A stretch of 64,000 nucleotides of DNA, from positions 1 through 64,000 of the forward strand of contig NZ_MSPR01000009.1 in the NCBI RefSeq assembly GCF_001984715.1, given 5' to 3'. This stretch comes from Streptococcus azizii. Its GTDB lineage: Bacteria; Bacillota; Bacilli; Lactobacillales; Streptococcaceae. The notes under the pieces are model-generated. The model did not search any database and had not been told where the DNA came from. It saw only the letters and a list, made by a program, of their open reading frames with translations. Below, piece after piece: positions 27,761 through 38,100 of this stretch; within the stretch, counting starts at the first letter, position 1; the number at the start of each line of letters is the position of its first letter. A program made the position numbers and the translations under genes.

Positions 27761-28489
27761 TTATTTAAAAGTTCCCCAAGCAGAACCGAAACGTTCTCCA
27801 TTTTTTGTCGCACCTGTAGCGACATAGTTGCGCTTTCCGCTACCGCCGATATACGATACCCAAACAAATCCATTTACATCAATGATAACTGTATCATACT
27901 CGAAAGATTGTCCTTTAGTGTACTGAGCCACTACTTGACCTGATGTATTCGGCGCACGTCGAACATTGATAGCATCTACTGTGACAGTCATTGTGCCATG
28001 CTCCGTGTATTTCTTAGCTCCACTTGCTGCTGGTGTTGGATTTGACACTGCACCTGGAGGCGTGATGTAATGAGCAACATCGCGGGCATACGCTGACGCA
28101 CTATAGTAGTTGCGTACTGGATAACGTTTGCCACCGTAATTCTGCTCGATTACTACAAGTTGGTCTCCATTGACTGCCTCAATGATGACTACGTGACCAT
28201 AAGTACCTCCTCTCAATGTGACAATTTGTCCAGCCTTAAATGGCCCACTAGTAGAGACACTCCAGCCATTAGCCGACCAATTATAAGATGTACCAATATT
28301 GTGAGCTGCGATTGTGTCTCCTACGGCACCACTAACCCAACCAATACCAGCACCTAATCCGACTGTCGCGTCTGGACTAATCATTCGCTCATAGTAGCTG
28401 GCAAGAGCGTAACATTCACCATTTCCGATAGACTGACCAGAACCAACTAAGGCTCTGACATTATTTAAGGCTTCATTTACTGTTGTCAT
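27761..28489 (-). CDS. Phage lysin, CHAP plus SH3b, PlySs2-like
   Basis: Peptidoglycan hydrolase of 242 residues that frees phage at lysis. The CHAP domain (about 1-145) has C26 in NGECYALA, H99 in YGHVVIIE and the later VIEQNYGGKRYP. A short linker (PPGAVSNPTPAASG) leads to an SH3b wall-binding domain (about 160-242) ending VSYIGGSGKRNYVATG. As I recall it, this is nearly colinear with the S. suis prophage lysin PlySs2 (exebacase), with three residues fewer just before the active-site His. No signal peptide is present, so export depends on the adjacent holin. GAGGAGG precedes the ATG. Confidence 0.95.
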   Translation of the reverse strand: MTTVNEALNNVRALVGSGQSIGNGECYALASYYERMISPDATVGLGAGIGWVSGAVGDTIAAHNIGTSYNWSANGWSVSTSGPFKAGQIVTLRGGTYGHVVIIEAVNGDQLVVIEQNYGGKRYPVRNYYSASAYARDVAHYITPPGAVSNPTPAASGAKKYTEHGTMTVTVDAINVRRAPNTSGQVVAQYTKGQSFEYDTVIIDVNGFVWVSYIGGSGKRNYVATGATKNGERFGSAWGTFK

Positions 28490-28595
28490 TGTTTTTTTCC
28501 TCCTCGATTATTTCTAAAAACGGGCTAAGCACAAAAGCGATATAGCCCGCAGGTAATAGAATCATCATTACAAGTATTCGCTTCATCGCTTTCAT
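28473..28595 (-). CDS. Forty-residue membrane peptide, probable second holin or lysis modulator
   Basis: A short frame reads MKAMKRILVMMILLPAGYIA, then FVLSPFLEIIEEEKN. It has a positive N-terminus, one membrane span and an acidic tail. AGGAGG stands six bases before the ATG. The stop overlaps the lysin start, so its translation feeds the lysin. Between holin and lysin, a one-span peptide is a natural antiholin or second holin, but its role is not shown by sequence. Confidence 0.65.
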   Translation of the reverse strand: MKAMKRILVMMILLPAGYIAFVLSPFLEIIEEEKNNDNSK

Positions 28596-28598
28596 GCT

Positions 28599-29057
28599 CT
28601 ACCTCCTTTGCTCATATTTATCGTCAGACTGGATAGCTGAATCTGGTAATTTTGTACGACTATCAATCAGTGTCTGTACAATTTTTGTATTTTCTTTTTT
28701 CATTTGGTTAATGTATGGTCGTAAGAAATCAGGGAAACCAATACCTATCGCCTCCCAATTTTCAATAACAGAACCAAGATAGTTGAAAATAAAGAACATA
28801 CACCAGGCGATACCAATGGTGCGTACCCCCAACGCACGGGCGTACATAGCTACTATTAAAATAACCACGAAAACCAACGCATGTCGTAACAATCCTAACG
28901 TCCCTGTCTTGCTATCAAATCGTTTCATCTTGAATGCTTTGATATACCCCGTAACGATATCTAAAAGCATGAGCCAAAAGAAAAAATGGATATAGGGGCT
29001 AGTCATTAGTCCCCGCAAATGAATCAATAAATCCCTAAAAAGTAAATCCTGCAACAT
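28599..29057 (-). CDS. Phage holin family protein
   Basis: One hundred and fifty-two residues with about three hydrophobic segments in the first 110 (IHFFFWLMLLDIVTGYIKAF; ALVFVVILIVAMYA; WCMFFIFNYLGSVIEN) and a charged tail. LDIVTGYIKA and NYLGSVIENWEAIG match the phage_holin_4 / toxin-secretion holin family. It makes the membrane lesions that release the lysin. A GGGGG ribosome-binding run lies just before the ATG. Confidence 0.9.
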   Translation of the reverse strand: MLQDLLFRDLLIHLRGLMTSPYIHFFFWLMLLDIVTGYIKAFKMKRFDSKTGTLGLLRHALVFVVILIVAMYARALGVRTIGIAWCMFFIFNYLGSVIENWEAIGIGFPDFLRPYINQMKKENTKIVQTLIDSRTKLPDSAIQSDDKYEQRR

Positions 29058-29065
29058 ATATCCCC

Positions 29066-29332
29066 CTAGTCTGATGCTGATATTGACTCTGCCTCAAGTT
29101 CAGCTAAAATCTCATCCTCAATTTTATAGCGTAACTCTCGTAACTCTTGCTCATGTTTACGCATTTCTCTTCGGTTCTTAGCATAAAGCTCTGGCTCATG
29201 CAACGTTTCAAATACAGTTGAGACTGCATCAGCGCCTGTGTTGATTACCGTGGTTTTAACAAGTTTTCGCTCCTTACCATCGATAACATGAAATTCTGCC
29301 GTTGTTTGGCGTGTCTTTGTGACTTTCAACAT
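29066..29332 (-). CDS. Small conserved phage protein upstream of the holin
   Basis: Eighty-eight residues, with a basic N-terminus and a C-terminal Glu/Arg-rich coiled coil (KNRREMRKHEQELRELRYK). I recognise no named domain. GAAGGAGGT precedes the ATG and the gene lies nine bases before the holin gene, so it belongs to the lysis cassette. No function proposed. Confidence 0.7.
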   Translation of the reverse strand: MLKVTKTRQTTAEFHVIDGKERKLVKTTVINTGADAVSTVFETLHEPELYAKNRREMRKHEQELRELRYKIEDEILAELEAESISASD

Positions 29333-29395
29333 AATATCTACCTCCTTCTTATGTCATATACTCATTATCTACCAGATTATATGGGATTTTTTACG

Positions 29396-31387
29396 TTAAA
29401 TCATAATTAAAATCTGTCCACGATACACTGCCCCCTTGGCGGTCGTAATCGCGTTAATCACGCCCTGTCCAGCATTAAATTGGATGTGTGTATTCGCTGA
29501 CCCATCCAATGACCACTGCGGAATAACAAGCATATAATCTTGTGGTGGTATCCAAATACTAGAAGGAATAATACCTATATTCATATTCCCGCCATTACCA
29601 CTAAAGGAATACTTAACTGCTAACATATCACCAGTTCGTTTGTAGTAACTACCTGAATAACTTGCATATATCCATCCAGTATTGATAAGGTTCGTAGGGG
29701 CAGGAGTTGTAGAGGTCAGAACGTATTGCCAAGGCTTCCAAGAGCCATCATTCTTCACTCTTATCAAAGTCAGTCCATCGGTCGCTCTAGTATATGTCTG
29801 TTTAACCCAGTCATTCACCAAAACCTCAACTAACAAATATCCGTTTACTCCTGTTGGTCTGTCTGGGCTACCGCTTAGATAGTACATTCCATTTGATGAA
29901 ATATTGTCTGGACTAGCTTTAGTCACAATCGCTCGCCCATCCTTTGACGTCATCTGATGCAACTGAATAGGATTACCATCTGCATAAATTTCCCCAGAAA
30001 CATCAAGAGAACCAGGTATACCTAATTCGGGAATTTTTCCAATACCGACACGACCATCTTTATCATATCCCATCACCACACTCTCTGTTGTAATAGTCGC
30101 AGAAAAGGTCGTACTTGTAAACTTATCCTCGAGTATACCAATTATTTCAAAAGATTTGTTTGGCGCATAAGCATTTGCCATATTTGCTGCTGAGTTAGTT
30201 AGTGCATGGGTACTTTTATAGTATCCGTTAGCCCCAGTATCAGAAACATAATTCTGCGTCCTTGTCATTGCAACTTTAAATGATAACGACATCGTATTCT
30301 TTTGAGAACCTCCTAACATTAAAGGAGCTACTTTTGCATTTCTAATAATTTGAACAATACTAGGATTTTCCCTAGTCCTATTTGCTGTAAAACTTAGCAC
30401 AGGAGGAAAGTATTCAATAACATTGATTGTAATATCTTTAGTTGCTGACTGCCTTCCTCTACTATCTGTAACACTGGCACGAATTGTTGCTGACCCATTG
30501 AAATTCATAGAGCCAAACACACCACCATTCGAAGAAATGGACATTTTCTTATTGACTATTTCTGCATAATAACCAGTAATTCTCGAACCATACGAACCAC
30601 TAGCCCCGTTAAACGTAGTTTGGATATTTGAAATAATTTGTAAAAAGTTATTTCCACCCAATAAATTTCTAACAACACTATTTGTATCTGTGAAAGTAAC
30701 TCCCGAAAATGTAGGTTTCATACTTGCTGGCACGCTAGCAGTTAGCGTCGTTGACTGTGTACCTATTTTAGTCAATCCCGAATAAGTGTCAACGTAGATT
30801 GTCCCTGTTCCACTTGTCGAGTTTGGAATATCGTTGGCAAAATCATTTGGAATTGTCCAAGTCGCAGAGGTATCTACATTACTAGCTATCGTCCCCTGTT
30901 TATTGCCCCAATGATAGCGGATAGTATGCTTAAAACTGGAACTTTGACGGGTGATGTTGATGGTAACTGCACTACCAATAACACCAGCACCGACACTTAT
31001 GAAACTAGAACGTGGAATTGTCGTCAACATGAATGAATGACTGCCGATTGAAAGTGTACCAGGAGACCATCCTCCACTACCACTAAAGCTAGCAGACAGA
31101 CCAAACGTCTTTGTACCATCTGCGTTGTGTCCAATCGTGACAACTTGGTCTATCAGCCAGACAGTCTGATTGTAAGATAAAACAGATGGACTGCCAGACC
31201 AATTCAACCGCTGGCCATTCAAATCAACATAAGCAGAGCAACTATAGCTTGAAAAAGTAGTCGTTGTGTTCAAGAGAGACAATCTCACCCTAACTTGACT
31301 ACTGTTACTAGCAAAGTTTTGTGACACTTGGTCAATCCATAACCTAATGCGATACCCTCTGTCGTTATTTGACCAAAATTCAGCCAT
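29396..31387 (-). CDS. Baseplate/receptor-binding protein (DUF859 family)
   Basis: Tail-tip structural protein of 663 residues. The first 350 residues (RIRLWIDQVSQNFASNSSQV; WSPGTLSIGSHSFMLTTIPR) match the siphovirus DUF859 family found in streptococcal phages, with Ig-like repeats. The C-terminal third has a knob-like domain (MYYLSGSPDRPTGVNGYLLV; GSWKPWQYVLTS) as in host-recognition fibres, then a beta-rich tip. It likely decides host range. It follows the tail endopeptidase gene and is the last structural gene. Confidence 0.85.
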   Translation of the reverse strand: MAEFWSNNDRGYRIRLWIDQVSQNFASNSSQVRVRLSLLNTTTTFSSYSCSAYVDLNGQRLNWSGSPSVLSYNQTVWLIDQVVTIGHNADGTKTFGLSASFSGSGGWSPGTLSIGSHSFMLTTIPRSSFISVGAGVIGSAVTINITRQSSSFKHTIRYHWGNKQGTIASNVDTSATWTIPNDFANDIPNSTSGTGTIYVDTYSGLTKIGTQSTTLTASVPASMKPTFSGVTFTDTNSVVRNLLGGNNFLQIISNIQTTFNGASGSYGSRITGYYAEIVNKKMSISSNGGVFGSMNFNGSATIRASVTDSRGRQSATKDITINVIEYFPPVLSFTANRTRENPSIVQIIRNAKVAPLMLGGSQKNTMSLSFKVAMTRTQNYVSDTGANGYYKSTHALTNSAANMANAYAPNKSFEIIGILEDKFTSTTFSATITTESVVMGYDKDGRVGIGKIPELGIPGSLDVSGEIYADGNPIQLHQMTSKDGRAIVTKASPDNISSNGMYYLSGSPDRPTGVNGYLLVEVLVNDWVKQTYTRATDGLTLIRVKNDGSWKPWQYVLTSTTPAPTNLINTGWIYASYSGSYYKRTGDMLAVKYSFSGNGGNMNIGIIPSSIWIPPQDYMLVIPQWSLDGSANTHIQFNAGQGVINAITTAKGAVYRGQILIMI

Positions 31388-31402
31388 TTTTTCTCTCCTT
31401 TC

Positions 31403-33613
31403 CTAAACTATGCCCAAATTACCAACATATCGAATAACATTTATATCCGGATTGTAGTAATATTCTTCTGTTCTAAATCGCCCAATCTGGACAGAAGCGG
31501 TAAAAATACCATTGTCAATGTGAATCACTCCTTGACTAACGTACATAACTTCCTTACCAGATGAGAACATCGATATGCGGTCATTACTAACTTTGATGAC
31601 AGAACTACCATCATTTTTACCAATAGCCATTCCCTCCTCAGAGCTACTCATATATGTATCAATAAAGGTTTTCATCTCTTTCATACTACCGAAATCTAGT
31701 ACCATCTTATCAATACGCTCTGCAATAGCTATCAAATCTTCTTCTGACTTAGCCACGCTTTCTGCATTTGATGTTACAAAAGCTAAAAAACGCTTTTCTA
31801 ACTCACTGAAATTTTCCATCGTTGCTTTTGCTTTTGCTTCAACTTCCATCAGTTGTAGACGCTCATTCAGCATATTCATCTGCTCTTGAGTTAGATTAGC
31901 ATCTGATTTTGCCTCAATCTTAGCGTGAATATTTGCTAATTGCTCATTATCTAATGCGCCTTTTGCGCCTTTTGTTTTTACCCATTTATACCTTGTCGGG
32001 TCTGTGCTATGTACTGCATCAAAATCTGTATATATACCCATATACGACTTTTCCGTGGAGTTAGTGAGTGTAAAACCCTCTGTTCCTGTCTCATTATCAG
32101 CCCAAGCAATATGAACATGAGCATCTTGGCCAGATTGCCCACGCTCACCATCAGATACGTTTGCAAATGTGATTTCATCTGTCGCAACTTCCTTGTTATT
32201 GACCCATGCAGATACCTCTAACACTAGCTTTTGGCTAAATTCAGAGGCTTTCACGACGTAAGTCGGACTTGTTGTTCTAAAATCTCCATTTACTGCCCAA
32301 CGCCAGCCACTATCCATTACCTTGTTGCCTTTCATCAATGTTGCGGTAACGACAGACTGCCCTTGACCATTCTTGAACACCGTCCCATTATCTGTGGAGA
32401 CTCGGATAGTGTAGGGCTTCGCCTCTTCTATCATTTGATCCAATCGAGCTTGGATACCGTTCGATAAACGATTTTCAAGAGCTTTAGCATTTGAAAAAGT
32501 CGTCTTGTTTTGGCTAGGATTGGTAAAGCTAATGGCTTGCTCAGACACCCGCATTTCAAGCAAGAGCGTAGGGCTAAAGCCATCATCGTAGACTTGCACG
32601 GTGTCCCCTATATCCAAATCCGCAAAGCCCTCAGCCTCATAGGTTACAGCGGGATAGCAGTTCTTCTTCAACTCTCGATAAGCCGTTGAGCGAATAACCT
32701 CAGGATTGGAACTTTCTACTGTCATATCCTTTCTAATCCACTGGTCCCCCATTGTGCTACTTGTAAAGGCGGCTGGGTACATTTGCATTGAAAGAGGAGC
32801 GTATAGCCCCTCCCCTGATTGATAAAATTCCCGTTCTCCCTTTTCGTTCTTGACTAACCATGCACCCAAACCCGAGATAGTGACCGTGTTTCCTTGGTCA
32901 TCTCGTCCAGTTGGTCTAATCATGTTGTAGATGTTGGTTTTATCTACAGTTCTGGTCAATGTCTTCAAGTTTTTACCGTACTTGAGGATTGTTGGACTAA
33001 CTCGCCCTACTCCCTGATGGGTATCGTCGTTTTCATGATAGACGTTAACCACAAAGGACTTGATGGAGCTATCAGCGTTAAGGTGGATGTCAAATTCTAT
33101 CTCTGCACCGAACTTCTTAGCTAGGCTAAGTAAGCGGTTCAGCTTAGTATCTGTCCCCTCCCATTCAGCTGAAATCTTCTTAGTAGAAATCTCATTAACG
33201 CCAATTTTTAAGAATGTAAAGCTAAGCAAGCCCATAGCGTCACAATATTCTTTAAAGGTCATTGCTCTTGGTGACTTATACGGGTTGGCATACTCATTGA
33301 TTAGCTCTAGGTTGAGATTAATCCCGTAACACTTGATAACTTGTTCATTCTCCTCCACTTTTCGGATGATATGTAGATAGGTCTTCCCCTTGTACTGGAA
33401 TGATACAAAGGCTTTTTCATTCAGATAGTTGTAAGCTCTCTTTTGCCCTGTATCTGAGATAATGGCCTTTTTAAATACCGTAAAATCAAAAGTGCTTGAA
33501 CCTGTTTCAAGGTATCTGGTCCAGGTATCATTGAAATAGTTCAACGTAGCCTGCTTCTCGTTATCAATAAAAGCAACCTTTCTCAAGTTTGCATCATGGA
33601 TGGTCAATAACAT
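31403..33613 (-). CDS. Tail-associated protein (Tal), phage endopeptidase-type N-terminus
   Basis: Seven hundred and thirty-six residues. The first 330 match the phage minor structural protein/Tal N-terminal region (TIHDANLRKVAFIDNEKQAT; TVDKTNIYNMIRPTG) that plugs the tail tube. The middle holds Ig-like material (TLMKGNKVMDSGWRWAVNGD) and a GQSGQDAHVHIAWAD segment. The C-terminus has a long coiled coil then a beta-rich tip. No enzymatic wall-degrading domain is visible. It lies between Dit and the baseplate protein. Confidence 0.87.
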   Translation of the reverse strand: MLLTIHDANLRKVAFIDNEKQATLNYFNDTWTRYLETGSSTFDFTVFKKAIISDTGQKRAYNYLNEKAFVSFQYKGKTYLHIIRKVEENEQVIKCYGINLNLELINEYANPYKSPRAMTFKEYCDAMGLLSFTFLKIGVNEISTKKISAEWEGTDTKLNRLLSLAKKFGAEIEFDIHLNADSSIKSFVVNVYHENDDTHQGVGRVSPTILKYGKNLKTLTRTVDKTNIYNMIRPTGRDDQGNTVTISGLGAWLVKNEKGEREFYQSGEGLYAPLSMQMYPAAFTSSTMGDQWIRKDMTVESSNPEVIRSTAYRELKKNCYPAVTYEAEGFADLDIGDTVQVYDDGFSPTLLLEMRVSEQAISFTNPSQNKTTFSNAKALENRLSNGIQARLDQMIEEAKPYTIRVSTDNGTVFKNGQGQSVVTATLMKGNKVMDSGWRWAVNGDFRTTSPTYVVKASEFSQKLVLEVSAWVNNKEVATDEITFANVSDGERGQSGQDAHVHIAWADNETGTEGFTLTNSTEKSYMGIYTDFDAVHSTDPTRYKWVKTKGAKGALDNEQLANIHAKIEAKSDANLTQEQMNMLNERLQLMEVEAKAKATMENFSELEKRFLAFVTSNAESVAKSEEDLIAIAERIDKMVLDFGSMKEMKTFIDTYMSSSEEGMAIGKNDGSSVIKVSNDRISMFSSGKEVMYVSQGVIHIDNGIFTASVQIGRFRTEEYYYNPDINVIRYVGNLGIV

Positions 33614-33616
33614 ACG

Positions 33617-35152
33617 CTATAAGTACCTCTCTTCAAATTCTATCTTGACGGTCGGTTTTGTCCTGACCCAGCTAGAAGAAAATACTTCAAGAGTGGATTT
33701 CCCGGGTGGGATAGTAAGAAATGTAGAGCCGTGGACAATATCTACAATCCGCTCCAAACCGTCCACAGTCACCGTGTCATTTTCGCTATTTAACACCACG
33801 CTAGACCCGATTGGATAACGATTAGGAATATCTTTGGTAACAGCCACAAAGTCCTTACGATACATCAGACCATCAAGATACATACGAGTAACCAAAGGCT
33901 TGTTTCCTATAGCGCCAAATGCCACATGGACTTTAGCCGACTTCCTACCCTTGATTTCAGGAATAGTGAAGGTATTATAAGAACCCCACCAATAAACGGT
34001 TATTGTATCATCATTCCGCTTTATATCTGACCAGCCTCTCGGTTCATTGAATGGGTTATGATGATTTTCATGTGTTCCTAAAAAAGTCCACTGCTTGATA
34101 GTATGAAATCCACCCTTACCATTAGCGACAAAGAAATTATACTCACAGCCCAGTCCATAGGCTCTTTTATAGGTTTCTACACCGTACAAAAACCGTCCCT
34201 GTTCATCAGAGACGGTTAACTTAATAAAACCGTATTGGTTAGCGGCACCAAGCCAAAAGACTTGCCTCCACCAGATGTAATCATTCAGAGAGCCAGTAGC
34301 TCCTGAGCTGTCAGCTGGTATATCCCACGTCAAACTCCCTGCATTGTTTCCAGCAGTTCCTCCGGGACTTTGTAGGAACAAATGCTTGCGGCCTTGCCAG
34401 TCTACGCTTCTCACAGCACCCCTAAGATTCTGTGATGTATCGTTTAGGATAGCAATGTTCGGCGTTGCCGCACTTAAGCCAGTTGTAATTTTACTATCTC
34501 GATAATCAAAGAGTAACTCTGACTGTCTGACAACTTCTTTATCAGCTTCTTCACGATCTCCGATTTCCAAAGCTCCACTCGTATTCACCACGCCAATGTA
34601 ACCATTTTCTGCATGATGCTTAACTGTAACGATAGGAAAAGCCGGCACGTTGCCATTATTGACTATATCAAAAGTAACCTTATCAGACGACACCGCACCG
34701 TTGTCGAACTTGCGGTAGGTGGTGCTGTGCGCAACCCCGTCAGGTACAAAAAACTCAATGGTCGTTTCATCGTACCAGTCCGCAATTCCCTCTAGGTTTA
34801 TATCACCTTTCGGGATAGCCATATAGTACCTATCAGGTTCATCTGGAAGCTCTAATCTCTGCTCGCTGTCCGTATGCAACAGTCCTGACACTTGCTCCCG
34901 CAACTTGTTGATGTTTTCAGTAGCGATAGTAGGGTAAGCTACCGTATCAACAAATTCTGGAGTTATTGCCCTTGTTGCCAGACTGACCTTAACCTTAATG
35001 ATCTTAGCTCCGAACATGACATCTTGGAGATTGACGCCGATTTTGGGAGCATTGTTGGTCTGTATCTGCCTTTCATTACCGACAGTCCGCTCAATCCTTA
35101 AAATAGTTAAAAAGGGCGATAAATCAACGCCCTTGTATGAAAACCTAGACAA
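33617..35152 (-). CDS. Distal tail protein (Dit)
   Basis: Five hundred and eleven residues. The N-terminus (MSRFSYKGVDLSPFLTILRI) and IEFFVPDGVAHSTTYRKF are typical of siphovirus Dit proteins, hexameric hubs joining tail tube and baseplate. The middle (about 210-430) is an inserted carbohydrate-binding-like domain, so this is an evolved Dit that may touch the host surface. Its start overlaps the end of the tape-measure gene by eight bases. Confidence 0.88.
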   Translation of the reverse strand: MSRFSYKGVDLSPFLTILRIERTVGNERQIQTNNAPKIGVNLQDVMFGAKIIKVKVSLATRAITPEFVDTVAYPTIATENINKLREQVSGLLHTDSEQRLELPDEPDRYYMAIPKGDINLEGIADWYDETTIEFFVPDGVAHSTTYRKFDNGAVSSDKVTFDIVNNGNVPAFPIVTVKHHAENGYIGVVNTSGALEIGDREEADKEVVRQSELLFDYRDSKITTGLSAATPNIAILNDTSQNLRGAVRSVDWQGRKHLFLQSPGGTAGNNAGSLTWDIPADSSGATGSLNDYIWWRQVFWLGAANQYGFIKLTVSDEQGRFLYGVETYKRAYGLGCEYNFFVANGKGGFHTIKQWTFLGTHENHHNPFNEPRGWSDIKRNDDTITVYWWGSYNTFTIPEIKGRKSAKVHVAFGAIGNKPLVTRMYLDGLMYRKDFVAVTKDIPNRYPIGSSVVLNSENDTVTVDGLERIVDIVHGSTFLTIPPGKSTLEVFSSSWVRTKPTVKIEFEERYL

Positions 35153-38100
35153 TTATTTTATCCCCCCTTAACATATCTTGTAGTTGTCGCTGCTCGTTTT
35201 GATACTCAGAAAGTGATTGGCCTGTCGCACGGGCAAACTCACGGCTATCGATTTCAAGAACCGTATCACGACTAACAAGATCCTTGATAGTGGCTAGCGC
35301 TTCTCTAATAACTCCCATCTGTTCGTCATCTTGTCTGCGGTAGGTAACCTCCACAGACCTAGAATGCCGCCCAACGTCAAAGCTATAAGCAAGATTACCA
35401 GCCATTAAATCGCCAACCTGAGTATTGAAGTCATCGATACCATCAAACATTGATGCCATCGCTCTGTCAACAAATTTCTGACTCTTATCAATACCAACTG
35501 CCACACCTTGACCAATGAAGACACCTACCCGATCACGGAATAGCCTCGCTGGCGAGTGAATTTGTGCCTTTGCTCGTGCCGCCCTCTCGGCTTGCGCTAC
35601 TAAGGCATTAGCTGCCTCTGTAACTGCTCCAAGTGCTGAATACATACCTTGAGCCAATCCTTGGCCAATCATAGCCCCTACACCTTGCATGGCTCCAGCT
35701 CCAGCCATTGCTGTTGAACGGATTGCGTTTACCATGGCAGACATTGCAGCCGTAGCTGAGCCTATACCTGAACGGATACCGTTTGTCACGCCGTTAGATA
35801 CTCCACGCCCTGCCTGTTGGCCAGCTTGCGTCATCTGACTAGCTGACTGCCTTACAACAGATACCATCTGTGTCATGCTTGAACGCATGGTAGACACGGC
35901 TTGTGTCATGGCAGAACGTACAGCAGAATTAAGCTGAGTCATTGCTGATGTTGCAGCACTTGAAATGCTGGCGAAGCCTGAGGCAACCATAGGAGCTGAT
36001 GTAGCTAGTTGCATGATTGATGTCCGTGCCATCATTGCTGATGTGGTAATAGCTGTAAATCCAGCTGGTACTGTTCCAAGTATGTCACCAAGGACACCGA
36101 TAACAGCAGATACTGCTGAAAACCCTGCTGACATTGCAGCAGCTCCAGCTTGTGCCATCATCATTGAGGCTGACAGTGCCGTTAATCGACCTTGCAAAGC
36201 AGAGATACTAGCAGTTGACTCTGCCAAGCCTGCAAAAGAGGTCACGACTGCACTTGCAAAAGACATCATAGCAGAGGCAGCTGTGGTCATTGCACTTGGT
36301 AAAGTTCCAACGCTTGAGCTCAGGGAACTAAAGGCAGCAGGTAAGGCTTGCATTGCCACACTTGCCACTTGTGCTGATGTTGCAATTAGTCTAAGTCCAG
36401 TTCCTGCTTGTTGCAATCCTGGTCCTGCTGATGCAATTCCCGAATTTGCAATAGCTGTCAAACCAGTAGCAACCGCCGCCAAGGTTCCGACTAAGTCCCC
36501 TAGTTTTAGATCAACTAGCATTTTGATACCTTGAGCCATCAACTTAACACCTTGACCTGAGTTTTTGGCCGCATTTCCCATACTTTCGAAAATACCCGCA
36601 ATTCCGTCAAGGATATTACGAACAGACGAACCAAATCCCTCGATAACACCCTTAGCACTATCAAGGATATTACTGATTTGCTCGCCGAGTGTCTTAAAAA
36701 GATTGGTGATTGAATCGATAATTGGGCTGATTTGACTAATCAGATTATCAAAGGCACTCACAATCCCTTCAAGAACTGGAGCAACAGCTTGAACCATCGC
36801 AGTCAATTCTGGAATGAATGGAGCTAGAGCTTGCACGATTTGGACAATAGCTTGGCTGACGACCGTGACAATCGTTTCAAACATTGAAGTAATATCCGGA
36901 ATAAATGGTGCTAAGGCTTCAACAATCGAAACAATAGCATTAGTAATCACCGTGACAATCGTTTCAAACATTGAAGTAATATTCGGAATAAATGGTGCTA
37001 AGGCTTCAACAATCGAAACAATAGCATTAGTAATCACTGTGACAACTTGGACAAATGTATCAGAAATAATTTGAACAATTGGAGTGATTGCTGTGATTAT
37101 TTGGGTAACTCCTCCAGCAATAGCTGTCACTAAGCCAGAAACTGCTGTGATTATTGACGGTAACGCTGCAGCAATTATCGAAACAATGTTAGTCACAACC
37201 TCACCAAGTGCCGTCACGAATGGAGCAGCTGCAGCAAATGCCTGACCTACTGCCACAATTAGAGGTGACAGCATTGACAAGGCTGTTGCAATAGTGAGCA
37301 TAACTGGTTGAAGTGTGATGAGCGTAGTTGCAAAGGCTTGGAGAACGCCTCCAACAAGATTAACTAAAATATCAGACAAGCCTTGTAAAAATGGAAGTAC
37401 CATACCCTGAACAGCACTCAAGGCTATCAAGGCGGCGGTGACCGCTGCAATACCTAAAGCAAATGAAGCCACACCAACAGGATTTAACATGGAGATTGAG
37501 GAAGCAATACCACGGAAAGCTGTTGCAATCCCTGAGCCAATCCCCTTGAAAACTGCTGAAATAGACTTCCCAAGACCAGAAAAGACTCCTTTGACCGCTG
37601 AACCTGTCGACTTAGCAAGTCCAGTCAGTTTAGCGAATGGATTTGGAAGAGCTGGGAACTTGAATAGTTTTGAGAACTCAAAACCTTTCAACTTCTTCAA
37701 AGCCAAGATAGCAACACCGACACCGCCAATGAGCGGTCCGAATGCTCCAACATTTAATTTTTTCAGACTGTTCACAATACTATCAATAGCTGGTTGCGCC
37801 ATGGTCTTCAGTTCATTAAATTTGTTCTTGACAGACTCAACAGCTGAATTGACCATGTTTCTGAATCTCTCAGAATGATTGTAAGCATAGATAAAGCCTG
37901 CCACAAGTGCCGCAATAGCAACAACTGCCAAACCAAAAGGATTGGACATGACTGCTCCAACTGTCTTGAAGACACTGCCAATACCGCTGACAGCTTTGAT
38001 AATTCCACCAATTGCCAGCAATACCGGTCCAGATCCTACTGCAATAGCCAGAACCCACTTCTGCCACTCAGCCATCGGGAGATTATCCCAAATGTTCTTC

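Noticed and set aside
35965..36534. Long plus-strand open frame opposite the tape measure gene
   Set aside because: It is an Ala/Thr/Val-rich mirror of the low-complexity tape measure coding strand, without a ribosome-binding site, and overlaps a certain gene fully.
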